This document shows positions 25,532 to 32,576 of a DNA stretch of 43,117 nucleotides, piece after piece. This DNA comes from Actinomycetota bacterium (GTDB taxonomy: Bacteria > Actinomycetota > Actinomycetes > Actinomycetales > Kineosporiaceae): the NCBI GenBank assembly GCA_016213575.1, contig JACRAB010000551.1:1-43117 (forward strand), in the 5' to 3' direction. The notes under the pieces are model-generated. The model was not told the DNA's origin. It made no database searches and worked only from the letters and a program-made list of their open reading frames with translations. The position numbers and the translations under genes were made by a program. Position 1 is the stretch's first letter. Every line of letters starts with the position of its first letter.

Positions 25532-26203
25532 TCAGGCCGTGCAGCGGTAGTCCAGGACAGTGCCGGGGGCAGGACCGTCGACCCGGTCGACGGTGACGAC
25601 GCCGCCGGTCCCGACGGGTTCGGTGGTCGCCAGCACGACCTGGGCCCAGCCGTCGGGGCTGACGGTGAACTCCTGGCGGGCCAGGACGCCACCGCCCTGC
25701 GAGGAGACCGTCACGGCGTAGCGGCCGCCGGACGTCGGGAGGTCGCCCGCCTCGACGTCGACGATGGTGCCCTCGGCACGGGGCAGGAACCGGACCGTCG
25801 CCCAGGCGTCGGGCGCCAGGGCCGTGCCCGCGAGCTCGACGGACACCGTGGCGTCGCGGTGGGTCGCGATCCAGAGGCCGGCCGGGACGACCCCGACGAG
25901 GAACGCGGCGGCGGCCGCGACGACGGCGAGCCGGATCTCACGACGTCCCCGGCGCTGCCGCACCCCGGTCACGGCGGCGATCTCCGCCTCGTCGGGGGCG
26001 GCCACGGCCGCGACGAGGTCGCCGGGCGGCCCGGCGTCGGCGCGGTCGAGGGTGTCGAGCATGGTGCGCACGATGGCGAGCTCGCGGCGGGTCGCGGCGC
26101 ACTCGTCGCAGCCGAGGAGGTGCTCCTCGACGCGGACCGCCTCGCGGGGCGGCAGTCCGCCGAGGAGCAGCGCGGCCACGGACTCCTGCATGTCACAGGT
26201 CAC
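25532..26203 (-). CDS. Anti-sigma factor with zinc-finger (zf-HC2/ZAS) domain
   Basis: The 223-residue product overlaps the sigma-factor gene by 11 bases. Its N-terminus has the zinc anti-sigma motif HLLGCDECAA (HxxxCxxC) plus an upstream Cys at residue 3. A single membrane helix lies at about residues 91-113 (LAVVAAAAAFLVGVVPAGLWIA), and an extracytoplasmic domain of about 110 residues shows repeated beta strands (ATVSVELAGTALAPDAWATV). The cytoplasmic part would hold the ECF sigma factor, and the outer domain would sense an envelope signal, with release by proteolysis or a redox change at the zinc site. Start is GTG at 26201-26203. Confidence 0.9.
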   Translation of the reverse strand: MTCDMQESVAALLLGGLPPREAVRVEEHLLGCDECAATRRELAIVRTMLDTLDRADAGPPGDLVAAVAAPDEAEIAAVTGVRQRRGRREIRLAVVAAAAAFLVGVVPAGLWIATHRDATVSVELAGTALAPDAWATVRFLPRAEGTIVDVEAGDLPTSGGRYAVTVSSQGGGVLARQEFTVSPDGWAQVVLATTEPVGTGGVVTVDRVDGPAPGTVLDYRCTA

Positions 26204-26741
26204 CGGTCACCACCCCCAGCTCGCGGAACGCGGTGCGCAGGTTCTTCATCGCGTAGAAGCACCGGCTCTTGACCGTTCCTTCCGGGATCCTCAGTCGGGC
26301 GGCGGCCTCGGTGACCGTGAGCTGGCGGAAGTACACCAGGTCGAGCACGTCGCGGTGCTCCCGGGGGAGCCGTTCGAGCGCCGTCCGGATCAGCGTCGTC
26401 CGCAGGAACGACTCGACCTCGTCGCTCGCGTCCGCCGCGATGTCCGGCACGATCTCGGCGACGACCCGCGGCCGCGCGGCGGCCCGTCGTCCGGCGTCGG
26501 TGGTGGCGTTGCGGGCGATCTCGAAGATCCACGCCCGGAAGGACCCGCGGGAGGCGTCGAACCGCGGTGCCGAGCGCCAGACGCTCGTCATGACGTCCTG
26601 GACGATCTCCCGGGACAGCTCCGCGTCGCCGGTGCGCCGGAAGACGAACCCGAAGATCCCCGGTCCGTACCCGGCGTACAGCGCTCGCACCGCGTCCGGG
26701 CTTCCGGAACGCAGCTCGGCGAGCATCGTGTCGTCGTCCAT
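26193..26741 (-). CDS. ECF-type RNA polymerase sigma factor
   Basis: From ATG 26739-26741 the product is 182 residues, a full-length ECF sigma. Region 2 includes VDGF-like core ELSREIVQDVMTSVWRSAPRF and FRAWIFEIARNATTD, and region 4 includes LERLPREHRDVLDLVYFRQ and the helix-turn-helix TEAAARLRIPEGTVKSR. The in-frame extension upstream (to 27194) crosses the divergent gene and is rejected. The stop overlaps the anti-sigma start, giving translational coupling. No ribosome site is visible; the predicted ECF promoter puts transcription start about 6 bases before the ATG, so the mRNA may be nearly leaderless. Confidence 0.92.
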   Translation of the reverse strand: MDDDTMLAELRSGSPDAVRALYAGYGPGIFGFVFRRTGDAELSREIVQDVMTSVWRSAPRFDASRGSFRAWIFEIARNATTDAGRRAAARPRVVAEIVPDIAADASDEVESFLRTTLIRTALERLPREHRDVLDLVYFRQLTVTEAAARLRIPEGTVKSRCFYAMKNLRTAFRELGVVTGDL

Positions 26742-26754
26742 GGCGCCGGGTGAA

Positions 26755-26778
26755 ACGCGACCAGGAGGCGAACCGTTC
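26755..26778 (-). promoter_or_regulatory. Candidate ECF promoter driving the sigma/anti-sigma operon
   Basis: On the minus strand GAAC (26778-26775) and CGT (26757-26755) are 17 bases apart, as in typical ECF promoters. The same GAAC-N17-CGT layout occurs on the plus strand in front of the divergent gene, which supports autoregulation by this sigma factor. Confidence 0.5.
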
Positions 26779-26804
26779 GATCCTGTGGCCTGGATCACAT
26801 CCGT

Positions 26805-26831
26805 GAACCGTGGTCGGGACGCCGGCGTAAC
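26805..26831 (+). promoter_or_regulatory. Candidate ECF promoter driving the secreted protein
   Basis: TGAACC (GAAC at 26805-26808) and CGTAAC (26826-26831) are separated by 17 bases, matching the divergent promoter in sequence and spacing. The expected start lies about 40 bases before the GTG of the secreted protein gene. Confidence 0.5.
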
Positions 26832-26880
26832 CGCCCGTCGCAGGCGCCGGACGGCGGCGCCGACGACCCAGGAGGTCCCC

Positions 26881-27348
26881 GTGAAGCGCTCCACCACTCT
26901 CGTCGCCGGCGGTCTGACGGCCGGCGCGGTGCTCGCCCTGCTCGCCCCGGTCGTCGCCGGCTCGGCCGGTGCCGACGCGGGCGTCCGCCTGCGTCTCGTC
27001 GAGCGGGGCACCGCCTTCCACGTCATCGACGTCCCCGCGCCCGCCGCTGACGGCCAGGCCGGCGACCTCGCGACGTTCGAGTCGGACCTGCTCAAGGCCG
27101 GCAAGAAGGTCGGCACGCTCGAGGGCTCCTGCCTCCAGATCCGCGCGAACGGCACCCTCGACGACTGCTCCGTCACCGTGACGGTCGGCCGCAACTCCTA
27201 CCGGATGGCGGGCCCCTTCGACCCGGCCACGGGTGGCACGCTGACGATCGTCGGCGGGACCGGCGCCTGGGTCGGCGCCGGCGGCACCGACACGATCGTC
27301 AACCGGCCGGACGGCACGGCCGTCCACACCGTCTCGATCAGGCTCTGA
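26881..27348 (+). CDS. Small secreted protein, possibly allene-oxide-cyclase/dirigent-like barrel
   Basis: GTG 26881 lies behind a good GGAGG; the longer in-frame extension belongs to the sigma region. The 155-residue product has a signal peptide (MKRSTTLVAGGLTAGAVLALLAPVVAGSAGA region, likely cleavage after AGA or ADA), then about 125 residues of alternating beta strands. The stretches GDLATFESDLLKAGKKVG, EGSCLQIRANGTLDDCSVTV (two Cys likely forming a disulfide) and GTLTIVGGTGAWVGAGGTDTI resemble the allene-oxide-cyclase-like or dirigent beta-barrel fold. It is divergent from an ECF sigma gene with a matching promoter, so it is probably a direct target. Function is unknown; an envelope stress or protective role is inference. 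Confidence 0.75.
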   Translation: MKRSTTLVAGGLTAGAVLALLAPVVAGSAGADAGVRLRLVERGTAFHVIDVPAPAADGQAGDLATFESDLLKAGKKVGTLEGSCLQIRANGTLDDCSVTVTVGRNSYRMAGPFDPATGGTLTIVGGTGAWVGAGGTDTIVNRPDGTAVHTVSIRL

Positions 27349-27356
27349 CCACCCGG

Positions 27357-27391
27357 GGCGGCCCGGCGGGCCCGGCGACGCCGGGGCCGCC
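27357..27391. terminator. Bidirectional hairpin between convergent genes
   Basis: GGCGGCCC at 27357-27364 pairs perfectly with GGGCCGCC at 27384-27391; allowing one bulged G extends the stem to 12 bp. It fills the 43-base gap between two convergent stop codons. No T-run flanks it, so it would be a GC-type terminator. Confidence 0.45.
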
Positions 27392-28054
27392 TCAGCGGCG
27401 GCGGGTGGCCCGCACGACGACGTCGTGGAGCGTCACCCCGGGCCCGTCGTGACCGTCCGGGACCCGCCGGGACTCCTGGGCGGTCACGACGTCCCACTCC
27501 GCCCGGTCGAGCCGCCGGGTGATGCCGGCCGCGGTCGCCGAGGCGGCGGCGGGCGGCGCGTCACCGCCGTGCCCGTGCCCGTGGCTGCCGTCGTGCCCGT
27601 GGCCGTCGCTGTCGGCGGCCTGGTGGAGGTGGCCGACGATCAGCAGGGTTCCTCCGGGGGCGACCCAGGACGCCGCGCGGTCGTAGAACTCGAGCTGCGG
27701 CATCGCGGGGTGCGCGTAGTGCGTGGTGACCAGGTCGAACCGGGTGCCCGGGTCCCAGACGGACAGATCGGCCAGGACCCACTCCACCTGCCCGGCCACG
27801 CCGCGTCCGGCGGCACGTTCTGCCGCGCGGTCGAGCGCGGCCGTGGCGATGTCGGCGCCGGTGACCCGCCAGCCGCGCTCGGCGAGCCAGATCGCCTCGG
27901 CCCCGGCGCCGCAGCCCGCGTCGAGCGCCGTCCCGGGCGGGAGGTCGGCGACCTCCCGGAGCAGGTGCGGGTTGGGCGCCCCGGCTCCCATGGCCAGGGC
28001 ACGGTCGCCCTGCCAGATCTCGTCCCAGTACTGCCTGTCGAACGCGTGCGTCAT
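27392..28054 (-). CDS. Class I SAM-dependent methyltransferase with His-rich insertion
   Basis: The 220-residue product has the SAM-binding motif LDAGCGAGAEAIWLAERGW (motif I, about residues 44-62), motif II around VTGADIATAALDRA, and LADLSVWDPGTRFDLVTTHY and GGTLLIVGHLHQ as later motifs. It resembles TehB-like and thiopurine-type small-molecule methyltransferases. Between the last core strands it carries an insertion at about residues 148-168 that is almost all His, Gly and Asp (DGHGHDGSHGHGHGGD), a likely metal-binding stretch. Such enzymes methylate thiols, tellurite or other small electrophiles; the substrate is unknown. Start is ATG 28052-28054. Confidence 0.87.
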   Translation of the reverse strand: MTHAFDRQYWDEIWQGDRALAMGAGAPNPHLLREVADLPPGTALDAGCGAGAEAIWLAERGWRVTGADIATAALDRAAERAAGRGVAGQVEWVLADLSVWDPGTRFDLVTTHYAHPAMPQLEFYDRAASWVAPGGTLLIVGHLHQAADSDGHGHDGSHGHGHGGDAPPAAASATAAGITRRLDRAEWDVVTAQESRRVPDGHDGPGVTLHDVVVRATRRR

Positions 28055-28157
28055 CCTCAGAGATTCGTCGCGTCGATCGCGGATGGCAAGAGCTGTTGCC
28101 GGAACGGCAAGCTGGGCGCGCGGGCGGCGCGACCGGGCCGACGGTGCGGCGGCGGTG

Positions 28158-29174
28158 TCAGCCTCGTGGTGGTGCGGTGCTGCCGCGGACGACCAGCTCG
28201 GTCGGCAGGGTGACCGACTCGTCGACGCCGGGGTCTCCGCGCAGCAGGCCGATGAGCATCTCCGCGGCGCGGCGGCCCTGCTCGTGGGCGGGCTGCCGCA
28301 CCGTCGTGAGGTCGGTCAGGGCGGCGAGCGGGTGGTCGTCGATGCCGATGACGGAGATGTCCCGGGGGACGTCGAGGCCGGCCCGGCGGATGGTCCGGAC
28401 GGCACCGAGGGCCACCTCGTCCGAGTGTGCGTACACGGCGGTCGGCGGGGTGCGCAGGCTGAGGAGCCGGCTCATCCCCTGCGCCCCCTGCTCGCCGCCC
28501 CAGTCGCCCACGACGACGAGCTCGGGGTCGACCTCGATCCCGTTCTCGCGCAGGGCCTCGACGTACGCGTCCGAGCGAGGCGGGTCGAGGTCGGGCTGGT
28601 CGGGGTCCCTCGCCTCGAGCATCGCGATCCGCCGGTGGCCGAGGAAGAGCAGATGGTCCATCGCCTGGCGGCCGGCCACGTAGTCGTCGATCCGGACGTA
28701 CGGGTAGGCCGCCGACTGCCCGCCGGCCGCGACGATGTGGACGCCCATGAGCTCCAGGCGGCGGCGTTCGGCCTCGAGCACCTGGAAGGCGACGACGATG
28801 ACGGCGTCCACCTTGCGTCGCGCGGGGAGCCGCTCGAAGAACTCCGCCCGCTCCTGGACGGCGCCGACGGGGTAGAGCAGCAGGTCGAGGTCGGCGCCCC
28901 GGAGCCCCGCGTGGATGCCCTCCGCGACCTCGCCGAAGAACCAGCGGGACAGGTGCGGGACGACGAGTGCGACCCGACCGGTTCGGCCACTGGCGAGGCT
29001 CGCGGCGTCGGGGGAGACGACGTAGTGCAGCCGGTCGGCCACCTCGAGGACCTTGGCCCGGGTCTCGGGCGCGACCCGGGCCGAGCCGGACAGGGCTCGC
29101 GAGGCGGTCCCGACGCCGACCCCGGCCAGGCGCGCGACGTCGGCGAGCGTGACCTTCGTTGTCGGCTGGCTCAC
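28158..29174 (-). CDS. LacI-family transcriptional regulator (alpha-glucoside locus)
   Basis: This 338-residue regulator has an N-terminal helix-turn-helix (TLADVARLAGVGVGTASRAL, about residues 9-28), hinge, and ligand domain with RVALVVPHLSRWFFGEVAEGI, FLGHRRIAMLEARDPDQPDL, TPPTAVYAHSDEVALGAVRT and DISVIGIDDHPLAALTDLTTV. Start is GTG at 29172-29174. It is divergent from a CUT1 transporter and GH13 operon. Two palindromes of LacI type lie between them, one 20 bases from its own start and one at the transporter promoter, suggesting repression of both itself and the operon. The inducer is probably maltose or another alpha-glucoside, inferred from the GH13 gene. Confidence 0.93.
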   Translation of the reverse strand: MSQPTTKVTLADVARLAGVGVGTASRALSGSARVAPETRAKVLEVADRLHYVVSPDAASLASGRTGRVALVVPHLSRWFFGEVAEGIHAGLRGADLDLLLYPVGAVQERAEFFERLPARRKVDAVIVVAFQVLEAERRRLELMGVHIVAAGGQSAAYPYVRIDDYVAGRQAMDHLLFLGHRRIAMLEARDPDQPDLDPPRSDAYVEALRENGIEVDPELVVVGDWGGEQGAQGMSRLLSLRTPPTAVYAHSDEVALGAVRTIRRAGLDVPRDISVIGIDDHPLAALTDLTTVRQPAHEQGRRAAEMLIGLLRGDPGVDESVTLPTELVVRGSTAPPRG

Positions 29175-29192
29175 CCGGTCAGTCTAGCCAGA

Positions 29193-29206
29193 TGGAAGGC
29201 CTTCCG
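29193..29206. promoter_or_regulatory. LacI-type operator, regulator-proximal
   Basis: TGGAAGGCCTTCCG contains a perfect 12-bp palindrome (29194-29205) and shares the TGGAA...TTCC outline of the second site at 29282. It lies 19-32 bases upstream of the regulator start codon, suiting autorepression. Confidence 0.55.
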
Positions 29207-29245
29207 CGTCATCGAATCGTGACGTGGGCAGTTAATGGCAGTGCC

Positions 29246-29274
29246 TTGACAGGAGATCTCCCGATAACCACACT
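29246..29274 (+). promoter_or_regulatory. Promoter of the alpha-glucoside transporter operon
   Basis: TTGACA at 29246-29251 is a consensus -35 box. With a 17-base spacer the -10 is CACACT (29269-29274), which is weak. The expected start site is at about 29281, next to the operator. Confidence 0.5.
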
Positions 29275-29281
29275 TCCGATG

Positions 29282-29295
29282 TGGAAGCGTTTCCA
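29282..29295 (+). promoter_or_regulatory. LacI-type operator at the transporter promoter
   Basis: TGGAAGCGTTTCCA is an imperfect palindrome (two central mismatches) that closely fits LacI/MalR/CcpA-type operator sequences. It overlaps the predicted transcription start, a classical repressing position. Confidence 0.65.
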
Positions 29296-29344
29296 TGCAG
29301 GATCGCTCAGGAGTACGCACACCTTCAAAGGCGCAGGAGGACAC

Positions 29345-30700
29345 ATGTCTCGGCATCACTCGACCCGGTCGATCCGGTCGGCACTCGTCGTCGGAGCGGT
29401 GGCCTCCGCGGTCGCGCTCACGGCGTGCGGGGCCCCGGGTGCGTCCTCTGCACCCGCGTCGACCGCGACGGGCCCGGCGACGGTCAGCACCGGCGCCCCG
29501 GCGGCCCCGGTGACCATCACGCTCTACGACGGTCAGGGCCTCAAGGCCGTCGACGACGCGATCATCGCTGCCTTCACGAAGAAGTACCCGAACGTCACCG
29601 TGAAGCCGACGTACGACCCTGACAACGTGACGACGCAGAACCAGCCCCGCCAGCTCGCGGCGGCGGAGCCGCCGGACCTGATCCGGGTCATCTCGGTCGC
29701 GTCCGGCGTCAAGAACAACCTGTTGACGAACCTCGACCCCTACGCCACGGCGTACGGCTGGGACAAGCTGCCGGCCTCGCAGCTGTCGCAGTTCCGGGCC
29801 GAGAACGGCGTCGCCGGCTCCGGGGTGCTCTACGCCAAGCCGACCGGCTTCACGATGACCGGCCTCTACTACGACAAGGCCAACGCGGCGAAGATCGGCA
29901 TGACGAACCCGCCTGCCTCGGTCGAGGAGCTCACCACCCTCATGGGCAAGGCGAAGAGCGCCGGGCTCGTCCCGATGGTCGTGCACAACAAGGAGGGCGG
30001 TGGCGCCTTCCCGGTCCAGCTGCTGCTCAACTCGATGCTCGGGCCGGACAAGGTCGCCGCGTGGGTCTTCAACGCCCCGGACGCGACGATCGACACCCCC
30101 GAGGCCGTCAAGGCCGCCCAGCAGGTGGCGGACTGGAACAAGGCCGGCTACTTCCCCGAGGGCGTCAACGGCCTCGACGCGAACGGTGCGGACGCGCTCT
30201 TCGCCAGCGGCAAGGCCGTGTTCTTCCCGTGGGGCAACTGGGACGCCGCGAACCTCGACAAGACGATGCCGGGCAAGGTCGGCTTCATCCCCATGCCGCC
30301 GGCCACCGCGGGCGGCCAGCTCGGCGCGATGTCGGACGCAGCGACCGCCTTCGGCATCCCGTCCAAGGCGAAGAACAAGGACGCCGCGGCGCTCTTCCTC
30401 GACTTCCTGTCCAGCGACGAGGCCCGGCAGATCGTGGTCGACAACGGCTTCATGCCGAGCGGCACGGACGACCAGGCCGCCCCGACGATCCCGGCCGGCT
30501 CGGTGAAGAACGACGTCGTCGCCGCCTTCAAGCAGGTGTCCGCCGCCGGCGGCCAGACGCCGTTCGTCCAGAACGCGACGGCCGGCATCTCCAACCAGGC
30601 CTGGACGCCGGAGACGCAGCTCCTGCTGGGCGGCAAGTCCGACCCGCAGAAGTACATCGCGAACATCCAGGCCAAGTACGCAAGCGAACTGGGTCGATGA
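29345..30700 (+). CDS. CUT1 ABC transporter sugar-binding lipoprotein (alpha-glucoside locus)
   Basis: Start ATG 29345 lies behind CAGGAGGACAC; the in-frame extension upstream runs through promoter and operator. The 451-residue product has a signal peptide ending in the lipobox LTAC, then an Ala/Thr/Pro-rich linker. The mature domain shows VTITLYDGQGLKAVDDAIIAAF, KKYPNVTVKPTYDPDNV, GLYYDKANAAKIGMTNPPASVEEL, GADALFASGKAVFFPWGNWDA and FLSSDEARQIVVDNGFMPSG, typical of family 1 binding proteins. It is followed by two permeases and a GH13 alpha-glucosidase, so a maltooligosaccharide or similar alpha-glucoside is the likely ligand. Confidence 0.9.
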   Translation: MSRHHSTRSIRSALVVGAVASAVALTACGAPGASSAPASTATGPATVSTGAPAAPVTITLYDGQGLKAVDDAIIAAFTKKYPNVTVKPTYDPDNVTTQNQPRQLAAAEPPDLIRVISVASGVKNNLLTNLDPYATAYGWDKLPASQLSQFRAENGVAGSGVLYAKPTGFTMTGLYYDKANAAKIGMTNPPASVEELTTLMGKAKSAGLVPMVVHNKEGGGAFPVQLLLNSMLGPDKVAAWVFNAPDATIDTPEAVKAAQQVADWNKAGYFPEGVNGLDANGADALFASGKAVFFPWGNWDAANLDKTMPGKVGFIPMPPATAGGQLGAMSDAATAFGIPSKAKNKDAAALFLDFLSSDEARQIVVDNGFMPSGTDDQAAPTIPAGSVKNDVVAAFKQVSAAGGQTPFVQNATAGISNQAWTPETQLLLGGKSDPQKYIANIQAKYASELGR

Positions 30701-31659
30701 CCACCGTCGACGGCACGGCCGCTCCCGCCGCACAGGCGGGGGCGGCCCGCCCCGCCCGGCCCTCCCGCCGGGCCGGGGCCGGCGCGTCCGCCGCGCGCCG
30801 CCGTGCCGCGTGGGCCGGATGGCTCTTCGCCCTCCCCGCCCTCGTCATGTATGCCGTCTTCGAGCTCTACCCGGTCTTCTCCGCGGTCCAGTACTCCTTC
30901 TACGACTGGGACGGCATCGGTGTCGCGTCCCCGGCCGGCGTGCAGAACTACGTGCGGGTCTTCACCGAGCCGCAGCTCGTCGCCTCGATCGCCCACTCGT
31001 TCGTCCTCATCCTGTTCTTCAGCATCCTGCCGGTGACGCTCGGCCTCGTCGTCGCCTCGATCACCCGGGAGATCCGCTCGCAGTTCGCGGGGGGCGTGGC
31101 CCGCACCCTGATGTTCCTGCCGCAGATCATCCCCGGCGCAGCGTCGGCGATCGCCTGGACGTGGATGTACTCCCCGGACGGGGCCGTGAACCAGCTGCTC
31201 TCGGCCCTGGGCCTCGGGGCCTTCACCAGGACCTGGCTCGGCGACTTCACGTGGGCGCTGCCAGCGGTCGGCGTCATCGGCACCTGGCTCGCGACCGGCC
31301 TGTGCACCCTGCTGCTGCTCGCCGGGATCGGCAAGATCGACGCCAGCATCTACGAGGCGGCGCAGATCGACGGCGCCAACCGGATCCAGCAGTTCTTCGC
31401 CATCACCCTGCCAGGCCTGCGCAGCGAGATCGGCGTCTGCATCACCATCACGGTCATCGCGGCCCTGGCGAGCTTCGACGTCGTCTTCATGTCCACCCAG
31501 GGCGGCCCGGGTTACTCCACGACGGTCCCGGGCGTGCAGGTGTACCAGCTCGCGTTCACGGAGAACCGGGTCGGGCAGTCCTCCGCGCTGGCCGTCGTGC
31601 TCAGCGTGCTCGTGCTCGCCATCATCCTTCCGCTGCAACGACTCTTCCGGGAGCGCTGA
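30697..31659 (+). CDS. CUT1 ABC transporter permease, MalF type (alpha-glucoside locus)
   Basis: Start ATG 30697 overlaps the binding-protein stop (ATGA). The 320-residue product has an Ala/Arg-rich N-terminal tail of about 35 residues, then six expected membrane helices starting at AGWLFALPALVMYAVFELYPV. The EAA motif is YEAAQIDGANRIQQFFAITLPGLRS, and STQGGPGYSTTVPGVQVYQLAF follows in the usual place. It forms the translocation pathway with the next gene's product. Confidence 0.92.
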   Translation: MTTVDGTAAPAAQAGAARPARPSRRAGAGASAARRRAAWAGWLFALPALVMYAVFELYPVFSAVQYSFYDWDGIGVASPAGVQNYVRVFTEPQLVASIAHSFVLILFFSILPVTLGLVVASITREIRSQFAGGVARTLMFLPQIIPGAASAIAWTWMYSPDGAVNQLLSALGLGAFTRTWLGDFTWALPAVGVIGTWLATGLCTLLLLAGIGKIDASIYEAAQIDGANRIQQFFAITLPGLRSEIGVCITITVIAALASFDVVFMSTQGGPGYSTTVPGVQVYQLAFTENRVGQSSALAVVLSVLVLAIILPLQRLFRER

Positions 31660-31662
31660 CCG

Positions 31663-32487
31663 ATGCTGACCCGGCTGCGCGACACCGCGCCCAAGACGTT
31701 CCTGCTCTCGGCCGCAGCGCTGTTCTCCGTGTTCCCGCTGCTGTCCATGTTCTCCGCCGCGCTCGCACCGCAGGGCAGTGCACCTGCGGGCATCTCGGTC
31801 CCGCTCGACCCCCAGTGGCACAACTTCGTCGACGCCTGGAACGTCGCCAACATCACGACCCTGCTGCAGTCGAGCGTGATCCTCGTGCTCGGCGTCGTGC
31901 CGGTCGCCGTCCTCATCTCGGCGATGGCCGCGTACGCCATCGCCCAGCTGCGGATCCCGTTCGGCGGCGTCTTCTACCTGCTGCTGGTCTTCGGCCTGAC
32001 GCTCCCGTTCGAGATCGTCGTCGTCCCGCTCTACTACCAGATGCAGTCGCTCGGTCTGCTGAACAGCCGCCTCGGGCTCATCCTCCCGCTCATCGGGCTC
32101 AACATGCCGTTCGCGGTCTACTGGATGCGCACCCACTTCCAGTCCGTGCCCGCGGACATCACCGAGGCCTCGATGATCGACGGGGCCGGGAGCTGGACGG
32201 CGTTCCGGCACATCCAGCTCCCGCTCGCCGTCCCGGCGCTCGCCTCGCTCGGCGTCCTCATGTTCCTCAGCACCTGGAACCAGTTCCTGCTGGCCATCGT
32301 GCTCATCGACGACCCCGACAAGCGCACCATGGCCGGCGCCCTGCAGGGCTTCGTCGGCGCGCACTCGACGGACGTCGTCCTGCTCAACGCGGGCGCTCTC
32401 ATGATCATGGCGCCGACGATCTTCGTGTTCGTCGTGTTCCAGCGCTACTTCGTGCGCGCCATGCTCGCCGGCGCCGTCAAGGGGTAA
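31663..32487 (+). CDS. CUT1 ABC transporter permease, MalG type (alpha-glucoside locus)
   Basis: The 274-residue product starts 3 bases after the previous stop. Six membrane helices are expected, beginning at FLLSAAALFSVFPLLSMFSAAL. The EAA motif reads TEASMIDGAGSWTAFRHIQLPLAVP, and the C-terminus VFQRYFVRAMLAGAVKG is typical for MalG subunits. As with the other two importers in this window, no ATPase gene is linked. Confidence 0.92.
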   Translation: MLTRLRDTAPKTFLLSAAALFSVFPLLSMFSAALAPQGSAPAGISVPLDPQWHNFVDAWNVANITTLLQSSVILVLGVVPVAVLISAMAAYAIAQLRIPFGGVFYLLLVFGLTLPFEIVVVPLYYQMQSLGLLNSRLGLILPLIGLNMPFAVYWMRTHFQSVPADITEASMIDGAGSWTAFRHIQLPLAVPALASLGVLMFLSTWNQFLLAIVLIDDPDKRTMAGALQGFVGAHSTDVVLLNAGALMIMAPTIFVFVVFQRYFVRAMLAGAVKG

Positions 32488-32495
32488 CAGAGGCA

Positions 32496-32535
32496 GGTCT
32501 GCCACCGGCGCACCGGTCCGCGCCGGTGGCAGACC
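32496..32535 (+). terminator. Strong 15-bp hairpin between permease and GH13 genes
   Basis: A perfect 15-bp inverted repeat (arms 32496-32510 and 32521-32535) encloses a 10-nt loop. It starts 8 bases after the permease stop and ends about 40 bases before the GH13 start. No T-run follows. It could be a partial terminator or an mRNA stabiliser that sets a different level for the glucosidase than for the transporter. Confidence 0.55.
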
Positions 32536-32576
32536 GAACCACGTCCCGGTCCGACCGTCCGAAGCCGAGGTGCCCC

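Noticed and set aside
30148-32505. A 785-codon minus-strand open frame opposite the alpha-glucoside transporter
   Set aside because: It runs antisense to three genes with exact family motifs and has no ribosome site or domain.
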